Origin: Hypomyces perniciosus
Taxonomy: Eukaryota; Ascomycota; Sordariomycetes; Hypocreales; Hypocreaceae
Reading direction: 5' to 3'
DNA length: 64,000 nt
Assembly: GCA_008477525.1 (NCBI GenBank)
Contig: SPDT01000001.1
Coordinates: 2,356,001-2,420,000, forward strand
Shown here one piece after another: positions 12,859 to 24,836 of this stretch. Under the pieces are notes generated by a model. It saw only the letters and a program-made list of their open reading frames with translations, searched no databases and was not told the DNA's origin. Every line of letters starts with the position of its first letter. The stretch's first letter is position 1. A program made the position numbers and the translations under genes.

Positions 12859-13439
12859 TATTGAAATAATAAAGTTATACTAAACCTTATTTATATATAG
12901 CTTTTAAGAAGCTATATATAATGCAATAATAGGTAAATAATTAAGAGTTTAGTTAAGTTAATAATAAATAAATAATTAAATTGCAACTAATTTAATAGCT
13001 AAAAGCTATAGAATATTTAATATATATATAGCTAGTATAGAAGTAATTATATAAATAATAGCTTTATCTTTTATACTAGTCCTTTAATTTAATAATAGGT
13101 ATATGGCAGTAGAATTAGGTTTATGGCTATATTCTTATTTTCTGTAAAATTTATTTATATAAGAAATCAGCCAAATCGATTTACAGCTATATAAACAGGA
13201 AACCATTTTAATTAGATTTTTCACAATAAGCATTATACCTATTGTATTAAGTCTAGGGTAGGCGGGGTAGCTGGTCCTAGTTTAATTGTTATTGTTAAAG
13301 ATAATAGAAATTTCCTGCCTTATATTAAAGTTCCTTTAGGAGCTTGGTTGTAGTGTCGGGCCTAATTCCGGGTCTAGCTAGAATAGGAAGGTTACCTAAA
13401 TATACTGAAATCCTTACTTTTTAGCCCTCCTTTTTAATA
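12859..13439 (-). repeat. Copia LTR, copy C (5' LTR of B-C element)
   Basis: 581 bp. In the minus-strand sense it is followed directly by GGTTATAAGCC, a plausible primer-binding site. The tRNA primer was not identified. Confidence 0.83.
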
Positions 13440-14600
13440 GTATTAAAGAGGTTCTTTTCTTAACTTTCTATTCTATTTAATTAAAAGGTTAAAATAATAA
13501 TAGTATAAAGTAAAGCGTTTATAGTGAATTAGTAGTAGTTAATAGTTATATCTATACTAAAATATTTACTAAATTAAATTGCTAGCGGCTTTATAGTATT
13601 TTACTAGTAAAGGTATAGTAATTTTAAAGGGAGGGTATTTTAATATAGATATAGCTAAAATAGTATTACCTGTAAATAAAAATAGGCTTACTATATTAAA
13701 GTTTTTAGATACTGCAAAATCGCTATTATTCTTTAAAACCAGGCTATAAATATATTAAATAGGAAATTATAGTAAAGAATTAACTATAGAAAATTTATAA
13801 AGTAGTAATATTTATTATAGAAGAAAAAAGAGAATTTATAGTAGTAGGCTAAATTAAAAGAAAAAAAACTGCTATAATATAATAGGTTAGTTAATATTAA
13901 AAGGCAAAAAGAAGGAATACTTATAAAGAAAGCAGTTATAGAAAGAGAGGGTTAAAGAGAGAGAGAGATAAAAAGGAAGAAAAAAAGGAAAAGAAAAAAA
14001 TAAATAGGAATTAAAGTTGTAAATAAAAAAGAAAAATAAAGTAAAAGTATATACAGTACACTTATATATAGTAGTAAATTAAAAGAAGAAAAATAAAGTA
14101 AATTATTTATATATTAATAGTAAAGGATTAGTTTATTATATAGGATTTCTCTATTACTCTTTACGTTTAATTATATAATAGTATAATTTTAAATTATAAA
14201 GTTAGAAACTTTTTAAGCTATTAAATATATACTGAAATATTTAAATTTAAGGCTTAAAGAAGTATTTATATAAGAAATAGTTACTGCTTAATATAGTAAT
14301 AGGATATTAAAAGCTAGAAAAGAGCTAGTTAAATATAGGGTCCTTACTAGCATTAAAGTTAATACTATAAAAGAGGGGGCAGCCTATTAAAAGACTAAAA
14401 GCTTTAAGGCTTTTATAATATTATATAGGCTGGAATATATATATAAAAGTAACTATAGTTTTTAAAGAATTCTTTTTTTAAAGATTAGTAAACTATTACT
14501 GCTGCATTTAATTATTAGTTTCTAGCTTATTACCCACTTATTAGCATCTATTTCTCTTTTAAGTAATTGCTCTTTAACCTCCTTTACTTTTCTTTAAGGT
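13440..14600 (+). repeat. Unclassified repeat with gag-like trace and GA-rich tract
   Basis: A plus-strand frame near 13,640-13,850 reads as protein-like sequence resembling a retrotransposon gag (an 'LFFKTRL.IY.IGN' segment). It is followed by a strongly purine-rich stretch at about 13,850-14,060. No family could be assigned. Confidence 0.4.
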
Positions 14601-14852
14601 TATAGCCCTTCGCTTAATCCGTTTACCCTAAAAAGGGTCTCTAACATTTTACTTAAAGTCTATACTTAAAGTTTTTATCCTTTCTCTTTTATAGTTATTA
14701 GCTATTTTCTAGCTATTAGCTATCCTGGTTATTCCTATTATTTTTAGCTATATTTAATTATTTTTTTCACTATTATATTCTAGTTACTTTCCTATATCTA
14801 GATCCTATATTTACTTTAAAGTTATATAGAATAGTATCTATTTTAAAGAGAG
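14600..14852 (+). mobile_element. 3' end of a Copia element (inverted relative to B-C)
   Basis: Reverse-complement similarity to the 250 bp just inside LTR B (7087-7330) ends near 14,600. It runs into LTR D through a purine-rich TTTTAAAGAGAG, the polypurine tract of a plus-sense element. The rest of that element is missing. Confidence 0.65.
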
Positions 14853-15501
14853 TATTAAAAAAAGTGCTAAAAAGCAAGGATTTCTATATAATTAAGTAAC
14901 CTTCCTATTCCGGCTAGACCTGGAATTAGGCCTAACGCTAAGACCGAGTTCTAGAGGAACTTTAGTATAAGTTAGGAAATTTCTATTATCTTTAATCATA
15001 ATAATTAAGCTAGGACTAGCTACCCCGCCTACCCTAGACTTAATACAATAGGCATAATACCTATTATAATAAATCTAACTAAAATGGTTTCCTGTTTATA
15101 TAGCTGTAAGTCGATTTGGCTGATTTCCTATATAAATAAATTTTGCGGAAAATAGGAATATAGCTATAAACCTAATTCTGCCACTATACACCTATTATTA
15201 AATCAGAGGACTATTATAGAAAATAAAGCTATTGTTTATACAATTCACTTTTATACTTTGTCGAGGGGGAATTGGCACTCTAAAACACACACACAATATA
15301 CACACACCCACACACAACGACTGGTATCGAGCGCGGGAACCGCGCTCCTGACAGAACCACGAAGCGGCGATTGAGTAATATAGGGACTAAAAGATACTGC
15401 AGATCATTTAATCATGATGCTAGCAGCCAAAAGCAACCAACGGTTACCTTCATACGCCTCAGCGGCTGTGTTCTCACAGGTGGGGTTATATATTGAAGGG
15501 G

Positions 15502-15887
15502 TGTGACGATCTAGGTTAATTCTCAAGGGATAAACCGAGGTTCGTGGGTTTATATTGACAGAGAGGTCAGGGATAAATACTAAGCAGGGTAACGTAGTCA
15601 CAATTCTGTAAAACAGGCAATTCTAGTAAATGCAATGGTTAACGACTATTTAAGTGACTATACTAAATAAATAACAAGCCAGTTATATATATATAAAGGG
15701 AATAATCTTAGATTACCTTAGATCACACTTATTTTCCTAACGATCTATAGTGAGTCCTTTTATTAGCTTACTGGGATTACTTTATAGTTTATAGTAACCT
15801 AAGTAATCTAATACTGATTAGTTTGTCTATCCGAGGTTCCCCCGGGTATATACTATATCACATTCTTATAATGGTCGGGTTATAACA
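15502..15887 (-). repeat. Gypsy-1 3' LTR
   Basis: 386 bp, TGTGACG.. at the left edge; the right edge is ..TTATAACA, derived from CGTGACA. In sense orientation the family LTR begins TGTCACGACCCGACC. Confidence 0.9.
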
Positions 15888-18800
15888 CAATATCCCCCTC
15901 CCGTTAATCTTATCCCTAAGACTTGTTAATTCCTCTATAAATACCGCTGTCCCCTACAGTTTATAGGTGTGGTGCCTTTATTTTGTATTCTGTATTTTCT
16001 GCTGATAGAATGTTAGGTCGTGTAGCGAAATCTTATTCTTGTAAGACTAAACAGCGCCTAGCTCTTTTTTCGTTAATTAAAGCTATTAGTAATTTTATTA
16101 TGCCTTATTCATTCTGCTACAGTTATAATCTTTCTTATAAGATAATTGCAGATAATTTATATTATAGTAAGTGTATACGGCGAGGTTATTTATGCGATAG
16201 TTTTAGCATTATGTTTTCTGCAGGTTTATTTTTCGTTAATTTTTATTGAATTTTTCTGATTTATAGTATAGCGTAATATATAATTTTGGAGAAGTAAAAG
16301 ATAAAGCGGGAAAAAGAAGAGACTGAGGCTTATTTACTTTGCGCTTAATAAAAGGTAAATAAGGCTTTTGCGAAGTTGGCGCATTTAAGGCAATAGCGTT
16401 AGTCTGTAGTGTCTTGTAGTTATAAGATAGTTCGGTATAGTTTTAAATCTCTAAATAAGTTAGACGAGGCGGAACGTTATAAAGTAAAAGCTGCTATTAA
16501 CGTATATTCCTTTAAGGCTGTTGATATAATTAATTAGACTGCCTTTAGGTCACTTAATCTATTATTAATAGGTTAAGATTTTGGTAGAATTATTATAAAG
16601 TTGTCTAAGAGTATTTAAAGTATTCTTTAGGTTCCTAGGAGTTATATTCTTTTTTATAGTTTTTCTATTTAATTAAATACTAGCGTTTATTATTTTCTAT
16701 TCTTATAGCATTAATTTCCTTAACTTTATATTCTTCTTTAACTAATAAAACTTTAATTAAATCTATAATTAATCTACTTTTTAATATATTTTATAATACT
16801 TTTTTAAATAGTAAAATATAAAATACTAGGTAAATTCAGATATTATTTAATAGTATAAGTTTATAAATAACTTTTAAAATAACCTTTTTAACTAGATAGG
16901 GTTTAAGTTTCTTAAAATCCAATTTATTGCTTAATTGTATTGTTTTAATGTTTATAGTCTTTTTCCTTAGCGAATATTAATATAAATAGACTATATCTCC
17001 CTCTTGAAAGATTAATCCCTTTAATCTATATTTATTAGTATACTTTTTTATTCTTTTTTATATAAAGTAAAAGTATACCTATATTTCTTTATATAACTGC
17101 TTTATATCTTTAGCTTTAATTTATATTTTATTAATATATAGGCTTTTCTTTAGCGCTTTATATATATTTAATATAAAGCTATAATTAATATATATAAAGT
17201 TAAGTCTAGTTAACTCTAAAATATTGCTATTGTAAGATATTTATGCAATTAATAGCTTTTTTACTTAATCGTTTTAGTTAAAGTTAATATAACTTTTCAG
17301 ATAAGCTTTAATAATCTAGTTAATGCATTCTATCTAACTATCTATCTATAGGTAATATATAGTATTAAGCTTATAATTTATATTTAATTAATTTATAAAT
17401 GCTTACTAGAATTTAAATGTAAAGGTTAATTTTTAATGAAAAATAATCTTAGCTGGAATTATATAGTTAACTGCAATAAATTGCAAAAATATATAAACTA
17501 ATATCTTTATATTTATTACTTTTTTATATAAAAGGAAGTAAAAGTATTTAATAAATTAATCTATAATTATTAAAATACTATTATATTTAATATTTAATCT
17601 TAGTTTAATAAATAATAGTAGTTTAATAATAAAGTTTAATAAAATTAACTCTTATAGTTATTCTAGTATTAGTAAAGGTTAGAGTTTACTGTATAGTTTA
17701 TATTTTAAGGGTTTAACTATTCTGTAAGTTATATAGTAAAAGATAATATCTTATACTATTTTCTTAAGCCTTTAAAACTTAAAATACCTTTATACTTATT
17801 TGCAGGTTTTGCGAATACCTTTATATTTATATACTAGATATTAATAAACTTCTATAACTATATTTTTTTAAAGTTTATCTAAAATCTAGATCTTTTTATT
17901 TTATTATTGAGTTCTTTTATTATTAAACTCTATATCTTTTAAGAATCTATTATTATTTTAGGTAATATAATACTTTTTAATGTATTAAAGTATAGTATTA
18001 TTATTAAATACTTTATATATAGCTTAAAGTGCTATTTATTAGTAATATCCTTTAAGGGTCTATTTTAAAATCTGCCTAATATACTTAATCTTTCTTTAAT
18101 TATAATTAATTTATCTATTAAATGCATTTACTTGTCTATTTTCGGATCCTTTTTAGTAGATTAGGATATAGTTGAATTTTAAAAGGTATTCTATATAGCG
18201 GATCTATCTTTTAAAGAGTTATTAAATTATCGCGAAATATACAATATTCTTATAGTCAGTATATACTTTAACTTTATATATTCCTCTTAATAAGTAATAT
18301 CGCTATCCTTTAAATGCAAGAATAATAGCGAGGAATTCTTTATTATATATCAGGTAATTCAGTTCTGCGCTATATAGTACTCTAAAGTAAAAGGCAATAA
18401 GGTATAGCTTACCATTTTTATCCTTTTAACTAAATTAAACTCTTATAGTAAAGTTAAAAGCGTTTATTTCAATTTTTATTTCTTTAAATAGGTTAAATAT
18501 AATAAATATAAGTTCTTTTAAAATAAACTGCTTAAGTTTATTAAATATATTTTATATATTTAATACCTATAGAAACTTTTAATCCTTTTTAGTAAATTTA
18601 TAGAGGGTTTATATAATATTTTTATAGCCTTTAATAAATTATTAGTAATAGTTAATAAATCCTAAAAAGCTTTAAACTTCTTTAACTATTATAGGTATAG
18701 GCTAGTCTTTTACTGCTTATACTTTCAATATATCTATATAAATTTCTTTAAGGGTAATAATATACCCTAGGAAGGTAACTTTCTGTATATAGAATTTGCA

Positions 18801-21800
18801 TTTCTCTAGCTCTATAAGTAGTTTAGTATTTTATAGTATCTATAACACTTTATAGATATATACCTTATATTTTTTAAGGGTATTTAAGAAAATTAAGATA
18901 TTATCTAGGTAAATAACTATAAAAATATTAAGGTACTCCTTTAATATATTATTAATTATCTTTTAGAATATTGCAGGGGCATTAGTAAGATTAAAAGGTA
19001 TAACTAGGTATTCAAATAAGCTATACTTAGTTCGAAAGGCGGTTATCTATTTATATCCTTCTTTAATTCAGATAAGGTTATAAGCGCCTTTAAGGTCTAG
19101 CGCTATAAACCACTTTTTCCTATATAGTCTATCCTGCAATTCCGTAATTAATAGTAGTGGAGTTCTATCTTTAACAGTAGCTTTATTAAATTATTAATAG
19201 TCTATAATTAACTATAGTTTACCTCTTTTCTTTAGTATAAATATAACAGGATAGCCTGCTTCCGATAAAGAAGGTTAAATATACCTTTTAGCTAGTATAT
19301 TGTCTAAATAGTCGCGTAGGCTTTTAAGCTTTTTTTTATTTAGATTATAAATCTTATAGAAAGTAATGCTTGCACTATCTTTAAGCTTAATTATATAGTC
19401 CTATTGGCTATATTCCAGTAACTTTATATTAAGTGTTTCCTTAAATAGTTTATTATACTTCCAGTATTCTTTAGGGATATTCTATAGCTATTCTATTAAT
19501 ATTATTGTTTTAGGGCTTATTATATTAAGCATTTTATTAATATTGTTAAATACTTTCTGTAAAAAGGTAATTATTTTTTAGATTTATCTATTTTTCCCTT
19601 TACTTTATTTAAATCTTATTTTTAAATAGATTATTTCTGTAATTAAATTAAAGGTAACTTTTTTAATCCCTTTCTTTAGTATACCTAGGGGTTTTATATA
19701 GGATTTCTGCCCTGTAGCTAAGGCCTTTCTAATAGTTCTAATCGCTAGGGAAGCTTCGCTATCGCGCTAATAAAGCTAGCTATTCTCCTAGTCGATATTA
19801 AGGTTATTGCATTTCAACTAAAGATAACCAAGAATAATATTATACCTATTAATATTCGCTATATTATAAAGAACTACTCCTTTACATTTAGCGATTTCAA
19901 GTTTAAGATAATTAGTCTTTTACTTAACCTATCTATTGTTATATATAAAGGCTCCTCCTTCTGCTTAACGAAGTTAATATAGTTTAGTTTTCTTTTTTTA
20001 AGGCAACTATTAGCGATTTATAGTTATAGGTGCAATAAAATTGCCTATTACTCTGCTATTTATTAATATATATAGCTGATATCCTTTAACTATTATCTTT
20101 AATTCGAGATATAGTAAATCTTTATTATTACTTTTATTATTTAATATTTTAAGAGATATAATTTATTAATTATTACTTTATAGCCTTTTTATAGGTAATG
20201 TTAATTATTTCTTGATTTTTCTTTTTTTATGCAGATTTCGCAGTTAATTAGGGTTCCTTAAAGTAAATGCTATCTTCTCCTATTATAGGCAGTTCTTTTA
20301 TAGGTAATAAAGTTAAACTAGTTTCTATACAGCTCTTTTATAATCTAATTAATCTCTTTATCCTTTAAAGTAAATTTATACCCTATATATTTCCACATTT
20401 ACTATTTTTAAAGTTTTTCTTATAGGTAGGTAGTGCATTTATCCTTTTAATAGTATATATAGTTTAGCAATAAATATAAAGTATTATTAATTTATTGCAA
20501 GTGCTAATCCTGTAATTTATTTTACTTATATGTAATATACTTTAAGCTATTGCACTTTAAATAGTATTATTAATTACACTTAAACCTTTTATTATAGTAA
20601 AAGTGCCATTTTATTAGTTTCTCCTAGCAGTAAATATAATATCCTTTAAACTTATATCCTTTAAATCTTTATAGCTAATAATATTCCTTTAAAGTTTCAG
20701 TATCTAGTTTAATAATAATAATTTTAAAGTCTTGGTACTATATAGTTATAATCTATTCTTTAAAAGTGTTATAATCCTATACCTATTCTACAGGGTAAAA
20801 TAAGATTTTAATCGGGAATGCATTATACTTTACTTTCTCTTAAAAGTATACTATACACCTATATATAATATAAGTGACCCAGGATATAGTGTAATACTCT
20901 TTATAAATAGGGTTATTTATAGTGTAGTCTCTTTATATATAAAAATATATAGGTTTTTCGTATATAGCTAAAGTAACTGGGATAGCTTTAACAGCTATCT
21001 TGTTATTAGCTCTGTTTTATATATAGAGCTATTTATATAGGCATAGGTTTAACCTATTTTACTATATACTTATAGCAACTCTCTTAACTAGGTTTAAGTA
21101 GTATTTATTTAGTTTATCCTTAAAGTTACCGTTTATAAGTAATATATTTTCTAATTTTAAAGGTATAGCACTATATAGTAATAGTCTATATTATAAAGGG
21201 TTATTCTTATCTTTATTATTAAAGTTACTGCTGCTAGTTTATCCTTTATTGCTTATAGTAATTTAATTAAAATATTAATAGTTAATTACAGTAATTATTT
21301 ATTTATCTAAAATACTATTATCCCTATTTAACTCTATATAGCTAAAGTTTAAGTATTATTCTATTAAACTGTCTAAATATAGTAAATACTTATTTACTTT
21401 ATCCTCTTTAAAAATACTTTTAAAAGTTAAAGATCTAGGTCTTAACTAGTATCCCCTTTAATTTATTATAAATATCTTTCTAGGTTATTTCAGGTATTAT
21501 CTACTTTTATCTTTACTGGATTTATAAATAAAGCAGCTATTATTATAGTATATAGTCCAGTTAAATAATATATAATTAATAGTCTTTAAAACTATATTAA
21601 CTTTTCATTTAGGTTTTAGTGCAAGCTTTTAAGGTTTATTAGTTCTTAGCTTTTATAAAGCTTTATAGTCCTTTAAAAAGTATTCTAGTTTATTATAGTT
21701 ATAATAAATAACCTTTACCTTTCCCTTTTAAATAGTATCTAGATCTATTTAACTAGGTCTTTTATTATTAAAGCTAGCGATATATTCTTATTGCTTTTTA

Positions 21801-22818
21801 CTTTAATTTACATATCCTTAATACTTATAAACTTATCTAGATTACTATTATCCTTTTTTTATATTTAAATAGAGTTTATAAAGTAAATTGTCTGTATTTA
21901 TATATTTTTTAATAAACTTAATAATACTTTTATTATAAGAGAACTTATAGGCTTCCCTTTTAACTTTTAGCTTAAGTCTATTATAAAAGCATTTAATAAA
22001 GGCAGAGTTTCCTTACTTAACCTTAAAAGTATAGTTCTTAAAGTATATAATATAGTTAAACTATTTTCCTTTTTAGACTAAGTTTATAAATTTATTTTTA
22101 TAGTATATTCTTTACTAATATTATTAAAAACATTTTTTAGTTTTTCCTTAAAGTAATTATAACTAGTAAATATAGTTTATATTTACTTATTAGCATTAAC
22201 TTTATTATTAAAGAAATCCCTTTAAATAGGTTTAAACTATTTTAAAGTATTCCTTTTAAGTTATTTAGCGGCTAAAAGAACTTTATTAATCTCTATACTA
22301 AAGCTAGTTAAAAAATAAGTAAAATAGTTATATAGTTAAGTAAAAAATAGTTAAAATGCTATAGTATTTCTATTAAAGTGCTTAAAGGGTTATATTTTAA
22401 GCAATTCTCTTAAATCTCTTAAAGGTCAGTTTCCTTTAAGGTTTAGTATAGGGTTTAGGTTAGGTATAGGCAGCGCTTAATTCTGTAAGTTTATAATAGT
22501 CGCTTACTGTTAGTAAATTATTTAGTTAAGCCTAGCATTTTCAGTAACTAAATACTAATAGTATTACTTTTATTCTATATAGTTAGCTTTTATATATTAG
22601 AAAGCTTTTTCTATATAGATATAGAGTTATTCCATTTTATCGACTTTATCTTTATCTTTACTTCCACTTATATTATTATCTTTATTATTATCCTGCCTTT
22701 AGCGAGGAGGTAGAATAAAGGGTGGAGTGTTAGGGTTATTAAAAGAGGATACTGTAGCGGATATACTTGTAATATTGCTTAGGATTCTTAGTAGCCTTCT
22801 AAACAAGAGTCATTAACG

Positions 22819-23204
22819 TATAATAATCTAGGTTAATTCTTAAAGGATAAACTAAGGTTTATGGGTTTATATTAATAGAAAGGTTAAGGATAAATATTAA
22901 GCAGGGTAATATAGTTATAATTCTGTAAAACAGGCAATTCTAGTAAATGCAATTATTAATAACTATTTAAATAACTATATTAAATAAGTAATAAGCCAGT
23001 TATATATATATAAAAGGAATAATCTTAGATTACTTTAGATTATATTTATTTTCCTGATAATCTATAGTAAGTCTTTCTGTTAGCTTACTGGGATTACTTT
23101 ATAGTTTATGGTGACCCGAGTAATCTAATACTGATTAGTTCGTCTATCCAAGGTTCCCCCGGGTACATACCATATCACGTTCTTATAATGGTCGGGTCGT
23201 GACA
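22819..23204 (-). repeat. Gypsy-1 5' LTR
   Basis: 386 bp. Its right edge CGTGACA is unmutated, whereas its left edge TATAATAATC is the RIP-altered form of TGTGACGATC. The two LTRs carry different sets of transitions, so each was mutated after insertion. Confidence 0.9.
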
Positions 23205-23547
23205 AGGGGGAAGAAGGTTGCTCTTTATTAAACTAGGTCTATCTGTATGTCTTTATACTCCCGTGCTTTCCTAATCCAGTAGCTGCTTAAATAAGCGGCC
23301 AACCTTTCTCGGGTAAACTAAAAGAAAAAAAGCGGGTGCGTTGGGCATATTAGTTACCCCTGATAAAATACTAGCTGTATATATATTAAATATTTTATAG
23401 CTGCTAGCTATTAGATTGTTTATAATTTAATTGTTTATTTATTATTAACTTAACTAAACTCTTAATTATTTACTTATTGCTGCGTTATATACAGCTTCCT
23501 AAAAGCTATATATAAATAAGGTTTAGTATAACCTTATTATTTTAATA

Positions 23548-24836
23548 TATTGTAATAGTAATGTTGCTAGTAATAAAGCTACTACTAAATCTATTTACAG
23601 CTATATTTTTATAGTTATTAATAGACCTATTAACTAGAAATTAAAAAAAGTATTAATTATATATCTTTTAATGCTTAAACCTGAATTTATAACTATTACT
23701 AAAGCTATTAAGGAAATCTAATAGCTTATAAAACTTTATTTTAAAATAAAAGTGCCTATTAAAAAACTTATTTCCCTTTTTAATAATAGTAATAAAGCTA
23801 TATTTACTTTCAATAACCTAACTTTTTATAATTATATAAAGTATACTCTTTTATACTTTAATTATATTAGAGTAATACTATTTTATAAATAAAAATTGCT
23901 ATTTATATAGATAGTGTATACACTACCCGCAAAAATCTCTTTATAGCTCTTTACACTCTATAACTTAATTCTTTATATAACAGCTATTTATAGTATATTA
24001 GATTGCTTTAAGTAATAAGTCTGTATTATCCCCTTTATTTACCTATATAAAGGCTAACTATTCTCTTGGCTATATAGCTGGCATAAATTTATTAATCCCC
24101 TTTTTAATTCTAGTTAAAGCTATAGCTAAGATACGGCTTTGTTATTGCAATGTTTTGGCGACCCGCGAGCCTTCGCGGCCCCTAGAACACTGAGATGATA
24201 ATCTAGAGCTTTGTAGCGTCTACTGTAAGCTAACAGAGCTATCTCTCTCAAATTGTAAAGGGGCTTACTGGATACTGGGGTCGGCATATAAGCGGTCGCC
24301 CTTTAGGTCGCCCTCGCCCTCTCTGTAATTGCTGTGACTGTTAAGGTTATTAAGTCTATTAAGTCTATTATATAAGATTAATACTATCCCTGCTGCTATT
24401 ATTACTGCTATTAACAGCTTAAACTGTAACTGGTATAGGCAGTTTCCTATTATTCGGCAATTAAAGTCTTCCACAGAGATTTCAAACGATATTAAGGTCT
24501 TAGAGATAAAGGAGCGGTTTATCTAGATCCTAGTGTATATAACTGTTAGTAAGACTCTTTATATAAAATAATAGCGGACTTATTAAAAGCTTTATAAGCC
24601 ACTATCGCGGATATATATTATATTTACTTAAAGGCTGACGAGCCTTAAGCCTTTCAAAAACAAAATAACTGTATAGTAAAGTATATTATTGCGTGAAAGT
24701 GCTGTAATAAGGTTGAAGCGGCTTTGGCTCTCTTTATATAGGCAAGGCAGTAACAGTAATTCAATATTGCCGGGTAAAAAGGTTAATAGCTATCTAACTG
24801 ATATATATTATAATATCGCTAAGCTACTATTACTGT
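23548..24836. repeat. Repeat remnant with a less-mutated island
   Basis: AT-rich and unclassified to about 24,130. From there to about 24,840 the sequence keeps far more C and G (for example GGCGACCCGCGAGCC at 24,157) than its neighbours. It ends where Gypsy-2 LTR copy 4 begins. No transposon domain was recognised in it. Confidence 0.45.
24265..24474 (-). CDS. Possible small membrane-protein ORF (doubtful)
   Basis: A 69-codon ATG-started frame inside the low-RIP island. Residues ~20-35 form a hydrophobic stretch (LLIAVIIAAGIVLILY) that could span a membrane, followed by a polar tail rich in Asn, Arg and Asp. No family is recognised. It may be a fragment of a transposon-borne gene or a chance frame that survived because the island is less mutated. 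There is no sign of introns or of a conserved neighbour. Confidence 0.15.
   Translation of the reverse strand: MEDFNCRIIGNCLYQLQFKLLIAVIIAAGIVLILYNRLNRLNNLNSHSNYREGEGDLKGDRLYADPSIQ

Larger units (their letters stand above)
6507..13439 (-). mobile_element. Copia retrotransposon B-C, minus-strand, RIP-inactivated
   Basis: Two ~580-bp LTRs in the same orientation (6507-7086 and 12859-13439) enclose 5.8 kb of internal DNA, itself interrupted by a Gypsy-2 solo LTR. In minus-strand order: a PBS-like GGTTATAAG next to LTR C; a GAG-pre-integrase/integrase trace around 10,170-9,750 (residual 60-codon open frame at 9984-10166); RT with YVDD altered to YINN at 8229-8240 and a following KDLG-like block near 8150; and a purine-rich ..AAAGGGAG against LTR B. 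That is the Copia order (integrase before RT). Outer flanks (TAACC at left, GTATT at right) do not match, because the sequence left of B is again PBS-like. Confidence 0.85.
15502..23204 (-). mobile_element. Gypsy-1: full-length Ty3/gypsy retrotransposon, RIP-inactivated
   Basis: A 7.7-kb element with two 386-bp LTRs and a perfect 5-bp target duplication AGGGG (15497-15501 and 23205-23209). Pol is on the minus strand. RT reads LDLKGAYNL ... FEYLVIPFNLTNAPAIF ... YLDNILIF (19,120 down to 18,890; YLDD changed to YLDN at about 18,900-18,911). RNase H follows with YSAELNYLIYNKEFLAI near 18,285-18,384, ending in a TAG where the family has Trp. The region above 20,200 would be gag/protease. A polypurine tract AACGGGAGGGGGATATTG (minus strand, 15888-15905) abuts the 3' LTR. 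Many stops; certainly non-functional. Confidence 0.92.
15257..23367 (-). repeat. Gypsy-2 solo LTR (copy 3), split by Gypsy-1
   Basis: Left piece 15257-15501, right piece 23210-23367, rejoining at AGGGG. It is flanked by the 4-bp duplication ATAC (15253-15256 and 23368-23371), so it inserted into Copia LTR D and was later itself interrupted by the full-length Gypsy-1. Confidence 0.87.
14853..23547 (+). repeat. Copia LTR, copy D, split by nested insertions
   Basis: The LTR is present in two pieces, 14853-15256 and 23372-23547, which add up to about 580 bp, the family length, and rejoin across the duplicated target ATAC. Everything between is later insertion. It is inverted relative to copies A, B, C and E. 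Confidence 0.85.

Noticed and set aside
15983..16249. 88-codon plus-strand frame
   Set aside because: Antisense within Gypsy-1 near its 3' LTR; the element's genes are on the other strand and no family is recognised.
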